This document shows positions 49,701 to 58,005 of a stretch of DNA of 64,000 nucleotides, one piece after another. Origin of the DNA: Colimorpha sp045222295 (GTDB lineage: Bacteria > Bacteroidota > Bacteroidia > Bacteroidales > P3); the NCBI GenBank assembly GCA_045222295.1, contig JBGUXP010000002.1, positions 74,097 to 138,096 of the forward strand, read 5' to 3'. A program made the position numbers and the translations under genes. The stretch's first letter is position 1, and every line of letters begins with the position of its first letter. Under the pieces are notes generated by a model. The model did no database searches and was not told the origin of the DNA. It worked only from the letters and a program-made list of their open reading frames with translations.

Positions 49701-52635
49701 GCGTCTTGTCATTGGGCACGAGGTCAATCATCTTGTCCTGAATCCCTAATCGTGCCCTGGTCCTTACATAATAAATGTGAGATGATAGAGTATCAAAGGA
49801 TTGCTGCGTATCGTTCTGGTAGAACGAACCTAATCCAGTCCATGATACCTTTTCGATGTAAGAGGTAATAATTCCATTATCCTGCCCGGATTTCAATGCA
49901 AGATAAGACATCCTGAGATATCCGGTGTCATCTGCTTTAATAAGTCCAAATAATTTCTCAGCCTCGCCAAAATAATGGTTTAACAGCTTTCCGTCACCAG
50001 TTGTTTCACTCAACTGCAAAACAGCTTGCTCGTATGCCTTAAACACCACACCCCTATATTTATCTCCCAAGAAGTGGTTTTTGATGGCATCCTCATATTC
50101 CTGCCAACGGCTTTGTTTCACAAGAGATGACAGGTAAGCACTAATAAAACGCCTTTCACACTTCTCTGCATTAAACCTTTCCTGGTCATAATCAGCAAAG
50201 GATTGCAGATATGGAATAAATAGAGCTATTCGCTTCTCTATGTCTTCCCATCCTACGAAGAAAGTGGCTGTCTTTATCCAGTTAGTCAAGCTCTCAATCT
50301 TGTTTCTCAGGTCACCAAATCTGTTATGGTGTTCTTCAGGTCTTCTGGCCAGGAAATCAGGGTATGAAAGCTCAAACAACAGATTTGCTTCTTCCTTGTC
50401 GCCTTGTTTAAGATAAGCAACGGCAAGATCCATTGCGTAGTCTTGTGAGCAATACAACTGCCGACCCTCGCGAATGATTGCCTTTGCCAGATTTCCACGT
50501 CCAGAAGCTATAAACTCATCTACAATTGTCAGCACGGAGTAGTCTTGATTCTCCATCTGACTCAACTGGTTTTCAAGCAGCAAATAGCGGACGAGCAAAT
50601 AAGGGTCTTTCTTGATCTTTCCTATATCTACACCCCTTTCCATATCTCGCCTCACGCTCCATAGAGGTCTATAGTTTTGTGCTTGCTCAAACAAATGTTC
50701 AGGGGTTATCTCACTTACAAAAACGTCGTATTCTTCAGCCTTGTATAAATAATAGCCTCTATCCCAGGTATTCTTGAAATGAGTGGCCAGTCTCTGATAG
50801 TAATCGACGGCCTTCCTATTATCAAACCCACCTGTAAGGGCATCTTCTGCGGTTTTATTTAATAGATATTGGCGAAAAGAGTTGTGGAAGAACGACAACT
50901 CCTGACCGGCTTTATCATACCGGAAAAGGTGCCACATCTGCCGTTTGATATCAATCAAAGTCTCTTCCTCACAAAGCGCTCTCACATCATCAAGTTTGAC
51001 GGCACTGGTTATTCTTGAAATGAGTCCTAATGCTTGTTTCAAAGAATCTTTATCCAATAGCGGCCCTATAATGCGTGCGTAATAGTCCTCAACTCCCTCT
51101 GGCGAATCATCCATATTGGCAAGCGCCCCAGCTCCTTCATTACTAATTTGGTTCAGAAGATATCTAAGATACAGAGGATGTCCTTGCGACTTGCGCCAAC
51201 ATTTTTCTAAAACGGCTGTTGTCGCCAAATCTGAAGCCAATAATTTCCTGCTGAGATCATCAGCCTCGGCCTTACTCAACGGTGGCATCTCAACAAGGTT
51301 TGAGACCTTCGTCGTTTCTTTTTCTATGGCTGGATTCAGTCCTAATCTATCGAAATGTTGACTGCCTAAAACAAATATAACACCTTCGGGAATATCATTG
51401 GGTGATGGAAGCACATCCATAAGTTTCTCCCTACACTCCTTGTACTCTCGTGTAATATGGTCAAGCCCATCAACAATAATAATAAACGGAATACCACTTG
51501 TCTTATAGCTATCTGATATGCTGTCCAGTTGACTATAGAATCTGGCTTTCAGCACAAACATTTCCATAACGGGAGGAAGCGTTGTTTTGTCTAGCACCCC
51601 TGCCTTATGTATCTGTTTAACAATATCATTTAGGAAGGTAGTACTATTTCCCCTGCTACTGTCATTATTTCGCTGTGAAGAAGGATGCAGGAAATCAAAT
51701 GCATAGAAACGTACAGAAGGATTCTCTCGTCCTCTTACCCATTGCGTCAACAAAGTAGACTTTCCTGAGCCGGGCGTGCCTTTCAGGAATACATACCCCT
51801 TTGTCTTCCCCTGAATTGCAGCATCCAACATGGCCAATCCCTTCGAATTCGGGATATACGACTCTTCTGGTACAACTAGATTATGGTCAAAAATGGTCTC
51901 AAACCTATTGGCCCAACCCAAGCTAGCCATCAGGTCTCTATAGGTTACAGGATTATCAGTTCCCGGACGTGCCACAAGCTCCTGAATAAGACGATTCAAA
52001 CAGATAATGTCCCATTTGCGCTGGTCATTGATGGCATCTGCAACGTTTATGATTTCTTGCTTATAGCCATAGTCAAAAGAGAAAACATCCCAGAATGCGC
52101 TCCACTCAACTTCTGTCAATTGACAAAAGCTCTTTAACTCCACAACCGCATCATTCCATCTGGCATCAATGGGCTCTCTTGCTTTAAGCTTTTGCAGCAC
52201 TTCCCTTTCGTAGGCAACGAATCCTCCCGCATCCTTCCCTGCAAGTGCCTTTACGCTATAATCGCCATCGGTCAAGAGCCTATTGGTCAATAGTTTTGGA
52301 TAAATCGTTTTGTCGGGATAAAGATGTCTCAGATTTTTCCATCCTTTTACGATTCCAGGTATCCAAGCCTTGAAATCAGGATACGACATCGTACCAGCCA
52401 CGGTCGTCCATTTCACCTGATAGGCAAAAACCTTATCGCTCGTCACATAGACAATATCATCCAATTTGCCCACATTCTCCTCCATGTCTGCAAATCGGAT
52501 TTCTTCCAGGTCTCCAGATACCATAGCATCATACACGCGGATAGCGAACTCCTCGTATTGCGGAAAATACCCGCCCTGCGAGCCTCGTTCGCCTCTGCGT
52601 GTCATCTTCACTATGGTATCATTTGGAGCAGTCAT
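46780..52635 (-). CDS. Giant STAND NTPase with N-terminal nuclease domain (Avs-like)
   Basis: A 1951-residue protein. Residues about 15-200 look like a Cap4/DUF4297-type PD-(D/E)XK nuclease (DLEEIRFADMEENVGKLDD, then VFAYQVKWT with Gln-Val-Lys at about 72). The STAND ATPase follows: Walker A VFLKGTPGSGKSTLL (about 284-298), Walker B FIIIVDGLDHI (about 385-395), and a winged-helix/helical region. About 700-1700 are helical repeats of TPR type, with a beta-rich end. This architecture matches the Avs/STAND antiviral sensors, which recognise a phage protein and then cut DNA. The subtype cannot be set here. A DUF2971 gene lies 21 bp upstream. Confidence 0.8.
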   Translation of the reverse strand: MTAPNDTIVKMTRRGERGSQGGYFPQYEEFAIRVYDAMVSGDLEEIRFADMEENVGKLDDIVYVTSDKVFAYQVKWTTVAGTMSYPDFKAWIPGIVKGWKNLRHLYPDKTIYPKLLTNRLLTDGDYSVKALAGKDAGGFVAYEREVLQKLKAREPIDARWNDAVVELKSFCQLTEVEWSAFWDVFSFDYGYKQEIINVADAINDQRKWDIICLNRLIQELVARPGTDNPVTYRDLMASLGWANRFETIFDHNLVVPEESYIPNSKGLAMLDAAIQGKTKGYVFLKGTPGSGKSTLLTQWVRGRENPSVRFYAFDFLHPSSQRNNDSSRGNSTTFLNDIVKQIHKAGVLDKTTLPPVMEMFVLKARFYSQLDSISDSYKTSGIPFIIIVDGLDHITREYKECREKLMDVLPSPNDIPEGVIFVLGSQHFDRLGLNPAIEKETTKVSNLVEMPPLSKAEADDLSRKLLASDLATTAVLEKCWRKSQGHPLYLRYLLNQISNEGAGALANMDDSPEGVEDYYARIIGPLLDKDSLKQALGLISRITSAVKLDDVRALCEEETLIDIKRQMWHLFRYDKAGQELSFFHNSFRQYLLNKTAEDALTGGFDNRKAVDYYQRLATHFKNTWDRGYYLYKAEEYDVFVSEITPEHLFEQAQNYRPLWSVRRDMERGVDIGKIKKDPYLLVRYLLLENQLSQMENQDYSVLTIVDEFIASGRGNLAKAIIREGRQLYCSQDYAMDLAVAYLKQGDKEEANLLFELSYPDFLARRPEEHHNRFGDLRNKIESLTNWIKTATFFVGWEDIEKRIALFIPYLQSFADYDQERFNAEKCERRFISAYLSSLVKQSRWQEYEDAIKNHFLGDKYRGVVFKAYEQAVLQLSETTGDGKLLNHYFGEAEKLFGLIKADDTGYLRMSYLALKSGQDNGIITSYIEKVSWTGLGSFYQNDTQQSFDTLSSHIYYVRTRARLGIQDKMIDLVPNDKTHEDNELMVTYARRIFTIAQMAGRAQAGVKDPSFLSHVKFCIRSFDGMRNPVPHNRFSYTISEQRADFYEYVIESAKCFGDEMVDTVAKEFLSYFSEGSCQADAESRRAVILSLYRVGYVIDWCMEQLGKLDLTMLQWQDVNGRERESLKQGKAWLEIGCYDKAEACFHQMIEESFGIGYRKDSQPSLFAEWIGDAIKLNPDKTAEYIHWLTSRLKHIGDVAESRTRLRAAERLLEETLQYNLRSGLKLAVWLLDSEYDYFQSTESDLLEALVKAAKDEMDYRALFRYYTEIYLYTDDNDTTSLNTHLLRTVVENGRRILGEGFNAFVLVLKKKIATECPESISADMTKALDEMLSQGAESKDKIERERDKILAEARTLLATGHKDDAWDKTMEYLCESSPSGWARYYDGGTRINACEMLQAIDEEKGRAYTLDMFAQDIPTGFSYGSMHYLEEIVPLLAKDVDKKRLWEEEFSYMNRILREDTVCEADKPDVSPDKSSVCEIIRDWLLYLAKLPVVCVAERAKMLLAHLYNESSVTLMDVLPKDYQSERLLLEIGCYLVELQSARLRDFIELAKKGAVSANYQLRVYSAKILRTLGEVVPDAPYKALPATYSLLFSDTEDKPLSWLPGEKHEADVNWRDASSIMSVASHWGGYLAHCTGIDRRTINYRAVELMKQYGDVTAANENEDAAIRHHFDSIALRYSYKKAYAGAALDGMLSVAAELKDGGAVKGRYIDSVFMSRDFKNILIESRAKPSFIQRIADPKSWMADKNWLNESSLSPRFIENLPEYEGGVVIGEYCHIKKMEDKIPIEEYQAKISLDDGKVQMPPQTSIFGESPFVRDTSEYLKIGWDDPELILLRGGYFTDFSNKSHWIALNPAFAAFLNLSPCSEGYFAWQNDDGEKVVESIYWQSGNINGSARDNYEASEGWMVVMQKELFEALCKNEQVFIHKMVLRRYSTDLLDTSHKAYVVKEMN

Positions 52636-52656
52636 ATTTTCCCCCCAAATATTATC

Positions 52657-53682
52657 TTAATCAAAAAAATCTTTCCAAAGGAAATCTGGTACATCAAAAG
52701 AAGACCTTACAATCGCGTGCCCTCTCATTATCTTCAATTCCGCATTATTGAGAGGAAACTTTTTTAACAACGGCTTTACAACGGCAGAATCATACAACTC
52801 TACGTTTGCATTCATTGTAGCATGCATCTCCCTAAACTTCTGTACAAATGACGCCAGTTTCTCATCAGACTTGTCCGTTCCCTTGTATAGCACATAGAAG
52901 TTCTCAACCTTCTGTTGGTGATTCGTTTCAATGATTTCATATTCATCTTCTCGCAATGCATTCTCTATCTTGCGCCGTAATGAAAACTTCAAGTCAGCAT
53001 TGAAATCATATGAACCTGCCATTGGGACCATCTCGTAGATATCAACATCCCTCCCCTGCAGACCATCAATAATTCGTTGCCTGCGCGAATCATTCATCCT
53101 AAACCCCAGAAATACAGCCTTCAGCGCGGCCTTATTATAGGTCTTTACTCCTGGCTTATCATATACCAATCTAAACTCTTTTTCACGTTCCCAATCCAAT
53201 CCCTTGGTACCAAGCATCTTTTGTAACAATAGGGCTTCCGACGAGAAGTCCGTCGCGTCTACTATTGGGACATTCTCCTGATAGTTTACAGTTACCCTAT
53301 TAACTAACCAAGGAAACTGCTCATTCTGTACCAACTTATCTACATCGTATGCAGCACAGAAACCTGTATATTCTCCAGCATAAAGCGACCATAGCAGTTT
53401 ATTATTAGGATAACCTTCGTCTGATATAGCAAGAGAATAAACGCCAACACCCTCTACTGTCTTTTTCAATTCCTTCCACTGTGCCCTAATAGAGCTCACG
53501 TCATAATGGAAGTTAGCAGCAATTACGTCCAACTGTTTATCAACACTATCTGTATACCGCCCTTCAAAACAGTCGTTAAGCTTTTCTAAAGGCGAAGCGT
53601 ATATTTGATCCGCAAGCAACATTTCTATGTCCCTGCATTTGCAATCTTCCTCTTTACATGCTCTGTATTTGAAAGCAATCAT
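52657..53682 (-). CDS. DUF2971 protein
   Basis: A 341-residue protein with the DUF2971 layout: AFKYRACKEEDC..LADQIYASPLEKLNDCFEG at the N-terminus and GVYSLAISDEGYPNNKLLWSLYAGEYTGFCAAYDV in the centre (about 100-135). The C-terminal 130 residues are unassigned. DUF2971 genes are common in defence neighbourhoods, without a known activity. It is the first gene of a pair with the STAND nuclease, and both lie between perfect direct repeats. Confidence 0.82.
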   Translation of the reverse strand: MIAFKYRACKEEDCKCRDIEMLLADQIYASPLEKLNDCFEGRYTDSVDKQLDVIAANFHYDVSSIRAQWKELKKTVEGVGVYSLAISDEGYPNNKLLWSLYAGEYTGFCAAYDVDKLVQNEQFPWLVNRVTVNYQENVPIVDATDFSSEALLLQKMLGTKGLDWEREKEFRLVYDKPGVKTYNKAALKAVFLGFRMNDSRRQRIIDGLQGRDVDIYEMVPMAGSYDFNADLKFSLRRKIENALREDEYEIIETNHQQKVENFYVLYKGTDKSDEKLASFVQKFREMHATMNANVELYDSAVVKPLLKKFPLNNAELKIMRGHAIVRSSFDVPDFLWKDFFD

Positions 53683-53760
53683 CTTAATTCTACTGCATTA
53701 ATTACCGCCTTTGACCGGACTTGCCCAGAATTCTGTGCTGCACTGTTGTTACCAATTTCT

Positions 53761-53811
53761 CCGCTCCGTAAAGTCCCGCGCCCCAGCGCGGCACATTACT
53801 CCGCTCCCCAC
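53761..53811. repeat. 51-bp direct repeat, right copy
   Basis: Identical to 46654-46704 and in the same orientation. The sequence after it (cgcacatcgtgcagcctg...) differs from the left copy and may form another hairpin. Confidence 0.95.
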
Positions 53812-53858
53812 GCACATCGTGCAGCCTGACGGCAGCACCATGTGCCTAAGCCTCCCCG

Positions 53859-55865
53859 CTACGGAATTTGAATTCTCTTCATTAATTTCATCAAATAATC
53901 TTCAATCAGGATATCAGAATACTCCTTTTTACCCTTCCTCTGTTCCTTGCGTTGTTCTAATGCTTGTATCAATCTTTTCAAAAATGGCAATTCCTCATCG
54001 TACACTTTAGGTGTAACCATTTGTTGAAAACGAGTATTGATTATATAATACAGAGCCATTACCTCTTTAGGCTCTATTTCATTTACTTTCTTATTGATGT
54101 CGGTTGGAGCAATGTGGCTTAAAATAGGATAGTTCGAAAACTCTGGTACTGCGGTTGAATTATACTTTATCGTAAGTCTATTCGCCAATGCAGGCAAGTC
54201 CTCATTAAATTGACGGCATACTTCTTTAATATCCGCATCCATATTTGCAGATGATATTTCAGACATTTTCTTTCGCTCATATTCCACTACCCACCGACTT
54301 TCTTTTGGTATGTCTGATTCAATGACATCAAGATTCATCTTGTCAAAGTAGTTTATAGACTTGACCCTATTATACATCTTATCTATTCCCCTTTTTATCT
54401 TTTCTTGCAAGTCTTCTTGGGTAAATTTGGTCAACTCACGTAAATGCTGTAAATATGTTGCAGAATTTACATAAGACATATTGTCACTGAACTCACCGTC
54501 TTCAACGAATTGTGCAAGGTTATATAGTGCCGCAACCATTTCTTCGTTGCTCATATCCCATTGACCTCGCATGAACTGCTGAAGTAGTTGATATGCTGGG
54601 CTAATGCTATTCCTATTAACAATAGCTTTATACTCTTCCCATTTGTTATGTAGCCCATCTTTGTCAACATTAACCCCTGCCGTTACGAAATCGTATATTT
54701 GAGGGCAAACTATAACGGGCAAATCATGGGCCTTTACAACCGTTCTGAAAAGATACGAAACTCTACTACTAGCATACTGCTGCCGTCTCTTCTCATTTTC
54801 TTTCGCATCTTTATCAATGCCCTCTTCGTCTGCAAATAAACCTTCAGCATCTTTCTCATTGCTACCTTCATCAAACTGCCAGTCAATTTCAGAGATATCA
54901 ACATAAGAAGAGAATTGGTCTCGATCTTTGAATGAAAGTCTATTATTCTTATACTCAATAGCTATCCCAACAGTAACTGCCCATAACGCTAACAGAAAGG
55001 TTTGAGATACCTCCTTGTCTTCTTCTTTCAAGAATGCATCGCAAACTTCATAGATCTTATTGAAATGAGATAGCGCAAATTTCAATATACGTATATTACG
55101 CAAGCTGGCCAATAACCCATAGTCTTCCTTATAAGGAGGAAATGAAGGATTAATAACTGAGACAGCAATATCACCTTTCATAAAATCGCTGAAAGGCGAA
55201 GTATAATTCTTGTCACATATTTCTTTAAAGATTGCAACGACATCCGGAGCATAAACTACAGTCTTCTCTATAACCTTTTCTTTGAACACAAGTTTATTCT
55301 CTCCTTTTTGTTCGATATACGAGTTATTAGCAATCACAACCACTTTATACCCGCGCTGTTCTACTAGACCGTTTATTGCACCCAATAATTTATGGATATC
55401 AATAGTGTCAATAACCCGTTCAATATCATCCAAAAATATGACAGTATTGACAGTAGGGATAAGCTTATAAAGCAATCCGCTGTGATTGCCCACAAGCGCT
55501 TTAATATCCACAAAGTTATCCAACCATGTAATTGAAGACACTAATTGAGTTCCTTTAGCAACAGCTTTCCCTGCCTTTTCCTTTCCCCATAATTTCCATG
55601 ATTTCTTTTCGTCATTTTTCTCTGTCTCCTCAACAGGCATGGACGGTTTCTTGTAATTATCTGCTATCCTCAATGGTATCTCATTGACTGATTCAATACC
55701 AAATAGAGAGACCTTAACTGGGTTATAACCATCCTGCTCAAGGGCTGGGATAACGACCTTTTCAATATGATAGGTTTTGCCACATCCCCAATCACCAGAA
55801 ACCATCAAGGCTCCAGTGCTCTCCATTTTCAAATAATTGATTATTCCTTGTAATAGAATGTCCAT
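53859..55865 (-). CDS. KAP-family P-loop NTPase
   Basis: A 668-residue P-loop NTPase of KAP type: Walker A MVSGDWGCGKTYHIEKV (about 21-37), Walker B TVIFLDDIERVIDTIDIHKLL (split: FLDDIERV about 143-150), then GYKVVVIANNSYI. The remaining 480 residues are helical. I see no obvious membrane segments in the usual KAP insertion, so it is probably soluble. It lies 10 bp after the small 55876 gene and 260 bp after the start of that pair, making a three-gene unit with 56126 and 55876. Confidence 0.8.
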   Translation of the reverse strand: MDILLQGIINYLKMESTGALMVSGDWGCGKTYHIEKVVIPALEQDGYNPVKVSLFGIESVNEIPLRIADNYKKPSMPVEETEKNDEKKSWKLWGKEKAGKAVAKGTQLVSSITWLDNFVDIKALVGNHSGLLYKLIPTVNTVIFLDDIERVIDTIDIHKLLGAINGLVEQRGYKVVVIANNSYIEQKGENKLVFKEKVIEKTVVYAPDVVAIFKEICDKNYTSPFSDFMKGDIAVSVINPSFPPYKEDYGLLASLRNIRILKFALSHFNKIYEVCDAFLKEEDKEVSQTFLLALWAVTVGIAIEYKNNRLSFKDRDQFSSYVDISEIDWQFDEGSNEKDAEGLFADEEGIDKDAKENEKRRQQYASSRVSYLFRTVVKAHDLPVIVCPQIYDFVTAGVNVDKDGLHNKWEEYKAIVNRNSISPAYQLLQQFMRGQWDMSNEEMVAALYNLAQFVEDGEFSDNMSYVNSATYLQHLRELTKFTQEDLQEKIKRGIDKMYNRVKSINYFDKMNLDVIESDIPKESRWVVEYERKKMSEISSANMDADIKEVCRQFNEDLPALANRLTIKYNSTAVPEFSNYPILSHIAPTDINKKVNEIEPKEVMALYYIINTRFQQMVTPKVYDEELPFLKRLIQALEQRKEQRKGKKEYSDILIEDYLMKLMKRIQIP

Positions 55866-55875
55866 AATAGCCGGT

Positions 55876-56109
55876 TTATTCGTATTGATTTTTCCGTCTA
55901 TACTTCTCGCTCAGCTCCATCAACACCATAAACTTCATCCTTCTATCCTCCTTCATCTCTCCCGCCGCATACAACTTTCTGTTATGCTTCAACCAATTGC
56001 AATACCGCCCCCGTTCCTCAGTATTATATCTTGATGGATTCCTTTTATTCATCTCTATAAACGCCCACACCTCGTGGTATTTACTCTGCCACAACTCGTC
56101 TTGCTTCAT
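55876..56109 (-). CDS. Small basic protein, helicase-associated-like
   Basis: A 77-residue protein started at MKQDELWQSKYHE; the longer frame would overlap the upstream gene. The pattern WQSKYHEVWAFIEMNKRNPSR then RGRYCNWLKHNRKLYAAGEM is like the helicase-associated (HA) three-helix domain, which binds DNA. It is 16 bp after the 56126 gene and 10 bp before the KAP gene. Confidence 0.6.
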   Translation of the reverse strand: MKQDELWQSKYHEVWAFIEMNKRNPSRYNTEERGRYCNWLKHNRKLYAAGEMKEDRRMKFMVLMELSEKYRRKNQYE

Positions 56110-56125
56110 AGATTGAAGGTCAAAA

Positions 56126-56845
56126 TCAATCCAAGCCCAACTTATGCAAAACAGCCTGTTTTGCCACCTTGCCACCAAGTTCAATAATCTTTCCAAAAGC
56201 GTGGTCTTGGAAAGCATCTTGGAATTTATCAAAAACGTTTTCTTTGGTCAATTCATCATGTATCTCGTGAGCCTCTTCTTTTATGGCGTTGATAGTATTC
56301 TCATAACCACCCTCCGCACCGTCGCCATAAATATCCACGACGATATCAAGGAATTGCTCGGCATTTAGCACCAATACTTGGGAATTAAAAGACTTGTCGA
56401 GGACACCTCTCTTTTCTTCCACCATTCTCTCAATAAGATTTTGAGTGTGCGGGTCTGACACAACTACTTTTATCTTTCCCTCTCGGATATTCCCATCTCC
56501 TATAGGTGCATTTCTTAATGCATTAACTATTCTGAGCTGATTATTCGGGTCATGCCAGTCAAGATTATTCAGAAACTTAGCCGACCTGGTAATTCTGAGG
56601 CTACGTAACTTAGCAGGTGAGATACGCAACATCTGCATCAACTCATAATCCAATTCCTGAATATTATCAGCATACTGGTCTTCTATAGCATTACATATAC
56701 AGTGAAAAAGAAGTGCCTCTATATCTGTCTTTGGTTGAACGCCAAGCCCATAAAGGGTGATATCGTCCACCATAGCTTTTCCTAAATCAGCGTACGGTTT
56801 TCTACCGTTGGCCTCTAAAGAATCATATTTATCTTTTAAACTCAT
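56126..56845 (-). CDS. Hypothetical protein of the KAP unit
   Basis: A 239-residue protein, helical at the N-terminus (DIEALLFHCICNAIEDQYADN; LDYELMQMLRISPAKLRSLR), then IKVVVSDPHTQNLIERMVEEKRG in a Rossmann-like turn and a C-terminal helical end (KIIELGGKVAKQAVLHKLGL). No family is recognised. It starts 56 bp after the HNH stop, so it could still belong to the upstream operon, but it is more closely spaced with the KAP gene set. Confidence 0.6.
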   Translation of the reverse strand: MSLKDKYDSLEANGRKPYADLGKAMVDDITLYGLGVQPKTDIEALLFHCICNAIEDQYADNIQELDYELMQMLRISPAKLRSLRITRSAKFLNNLDWHDPNNQLRIVNALRNAPIGDGNIREGKIKVVVSDPHTQNLIERMVEEKRGVLDKSFNSQVLVLNAEQFLDIVVDIYGDGAEGGYENTINAIKEEAHEIHDELTKENVFDKFQDAFQDHAFGKIIELGGKVAKQAVLHKLGLD

Positions 56846-56901
56846 ATTGAAAAACTAATCAGTAAACTAAAATGGAATAACCTAGTTCACTTCCAAAATA
56901 A

Positions 56902-58005
56902 CTAATTCCTTTCCATCATATCCTTTCGGAGTTTCGAGAAGCAGTCATCTTTCGCAATGTCTAAATGAAAAATATCTTCTTTTACCTGCTCTTCTGTATA
57001 AAGGGACTCTCCTTTGTCATCAAACCTTTTCGACAACATCTCACTGATCTCTTTACGTTTCTCCTCCGAATAGCGTTCTTTCAGATCGAGTATCTCTAAT
57101 GCCAACTGCCGGTGATAATTATAACGGTCATGCAGTCTGAATACCGTAATATAGTTATCGTATGCCTTGTCTGCGACATCAATATCTATTCTATAGTTCT
57201 CCCTATTCTTTCTCAATTCAAAGAACGTAGAGCAAGATACCTCTGGGACCAGCTTGAAAGTCACGTCACTGTCGAAGTTACTTCCTTGATAGGTTGGGCT
57301 TATTTTTAGCCAGTCAGCCTTTGTCGAAGCCAATTCTTCATCTTTCTTCAGTTTCTCATTGCACACCTGGCAAGAGGGTACGAAATTGAACAATGACAAA
57401 CGTGTTATTGGACATTTCACCTTTGGTAGCACATGGTCAAGGTCAAACTGATTGGCATATGGAGCGAGAGTCATCCGCTTGTATAGCTCAATTCTTTTCC
57501 AGAGATATTTCTTCTTATTGAACTCCTCCAGCGTTTTGAAAGGACGATCCCTTAATATTCTAGTGATATTGGCATCAGACAATTCTTCCTGTGAAAACCA
57601 GTAACGCCATTCGGTGTCAGAGGTCTTATTGATAAAGTTAAGTACAGTGCCATACCCGTCCTTCAACCCATAAGCGTTGACGTATGCCATGTTACAGTAA
57701 TGACAGGTCTTGAAGTCAAACTTGTTCTTTGGGTTCATAAAGAACCATGCAAGTTTTGGCTGATAACTCTCATATTTGAAAAGGTCGTTCAATTGGAGGA
57801 TCTGGTCTTTATCCAGTTTTGTCACCCTATACTGGAGATACAAATCTACCAACCTGTCAAAGTCAGCTGTGAGAAGGTCACCCAACTTAATACCGAAAAT
57901 CTTCTCAAAAGGTTTCCAGCTTTTGCTCATTACGGGCAAATCGAATATGGTAAGATATTTATCCCGCAGCGTTTTCAGGTCTATATTATACCTTACCTTG
58001 ATCAT
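56902..58005 (-). CDS. HNH nuclease, Septu PtuB-like
   Basis: A 367-residue HNH protein with zinc/HNH elements FKTCHYCNMAYVN (CxxC, about 100), FDLDHVLPKVKCP (DH, about 188) and FVPSCQVCNEKL (CxxC, about 212). Preceding helices and a 130-residue C-terminal part are unassigned. It overlaps the ATPase gene by 20 bp. The ATPase-then-HNH order is that of Septu (PtuA-PtuB), though this HNH protein is longer than typical PtuB. Confidence 0.78.
   Translation of the reverse strand: MIKVRYNIDLKTLRDKYLTIFDLPVMSKSWKPFEKIFGIKLGDLLTADFDRLVDLYLQYRVTKLDKDQILQLNDLFKYESYQPKLAWFFMNPKNKFDFKTCHYCNMAYVNAYGLKDGYGTVLNFINKTSDTEWRYWFSQEELSDANITRILRDRPFKTLEEFNKKKYLWKRIELYKRMTLAPYANQFDLDHVLPKVKCPITRLSLFNFVPSCQVCNEKLKKDEELASTKADWLKISPTYQGSNFDSDVTFKLVPEVSCSTFFELRKNRENYRIDIDVADKAYDNYITVFRLHDRYNYHRQLALEILDLKERYSEEKRKEISEMLSKRFDDKGESLYTEEQVKEDIFHLDIAKDDCFSKLRKDMMERN

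Noticed and set aside
53859..55865. KAP gene as part of the Septu-like operon
   Set aside because: Two unknown genes and a 56-bp gap separate them, and the KAP gene is closely spaced with its own partners; kept as a separate unit.
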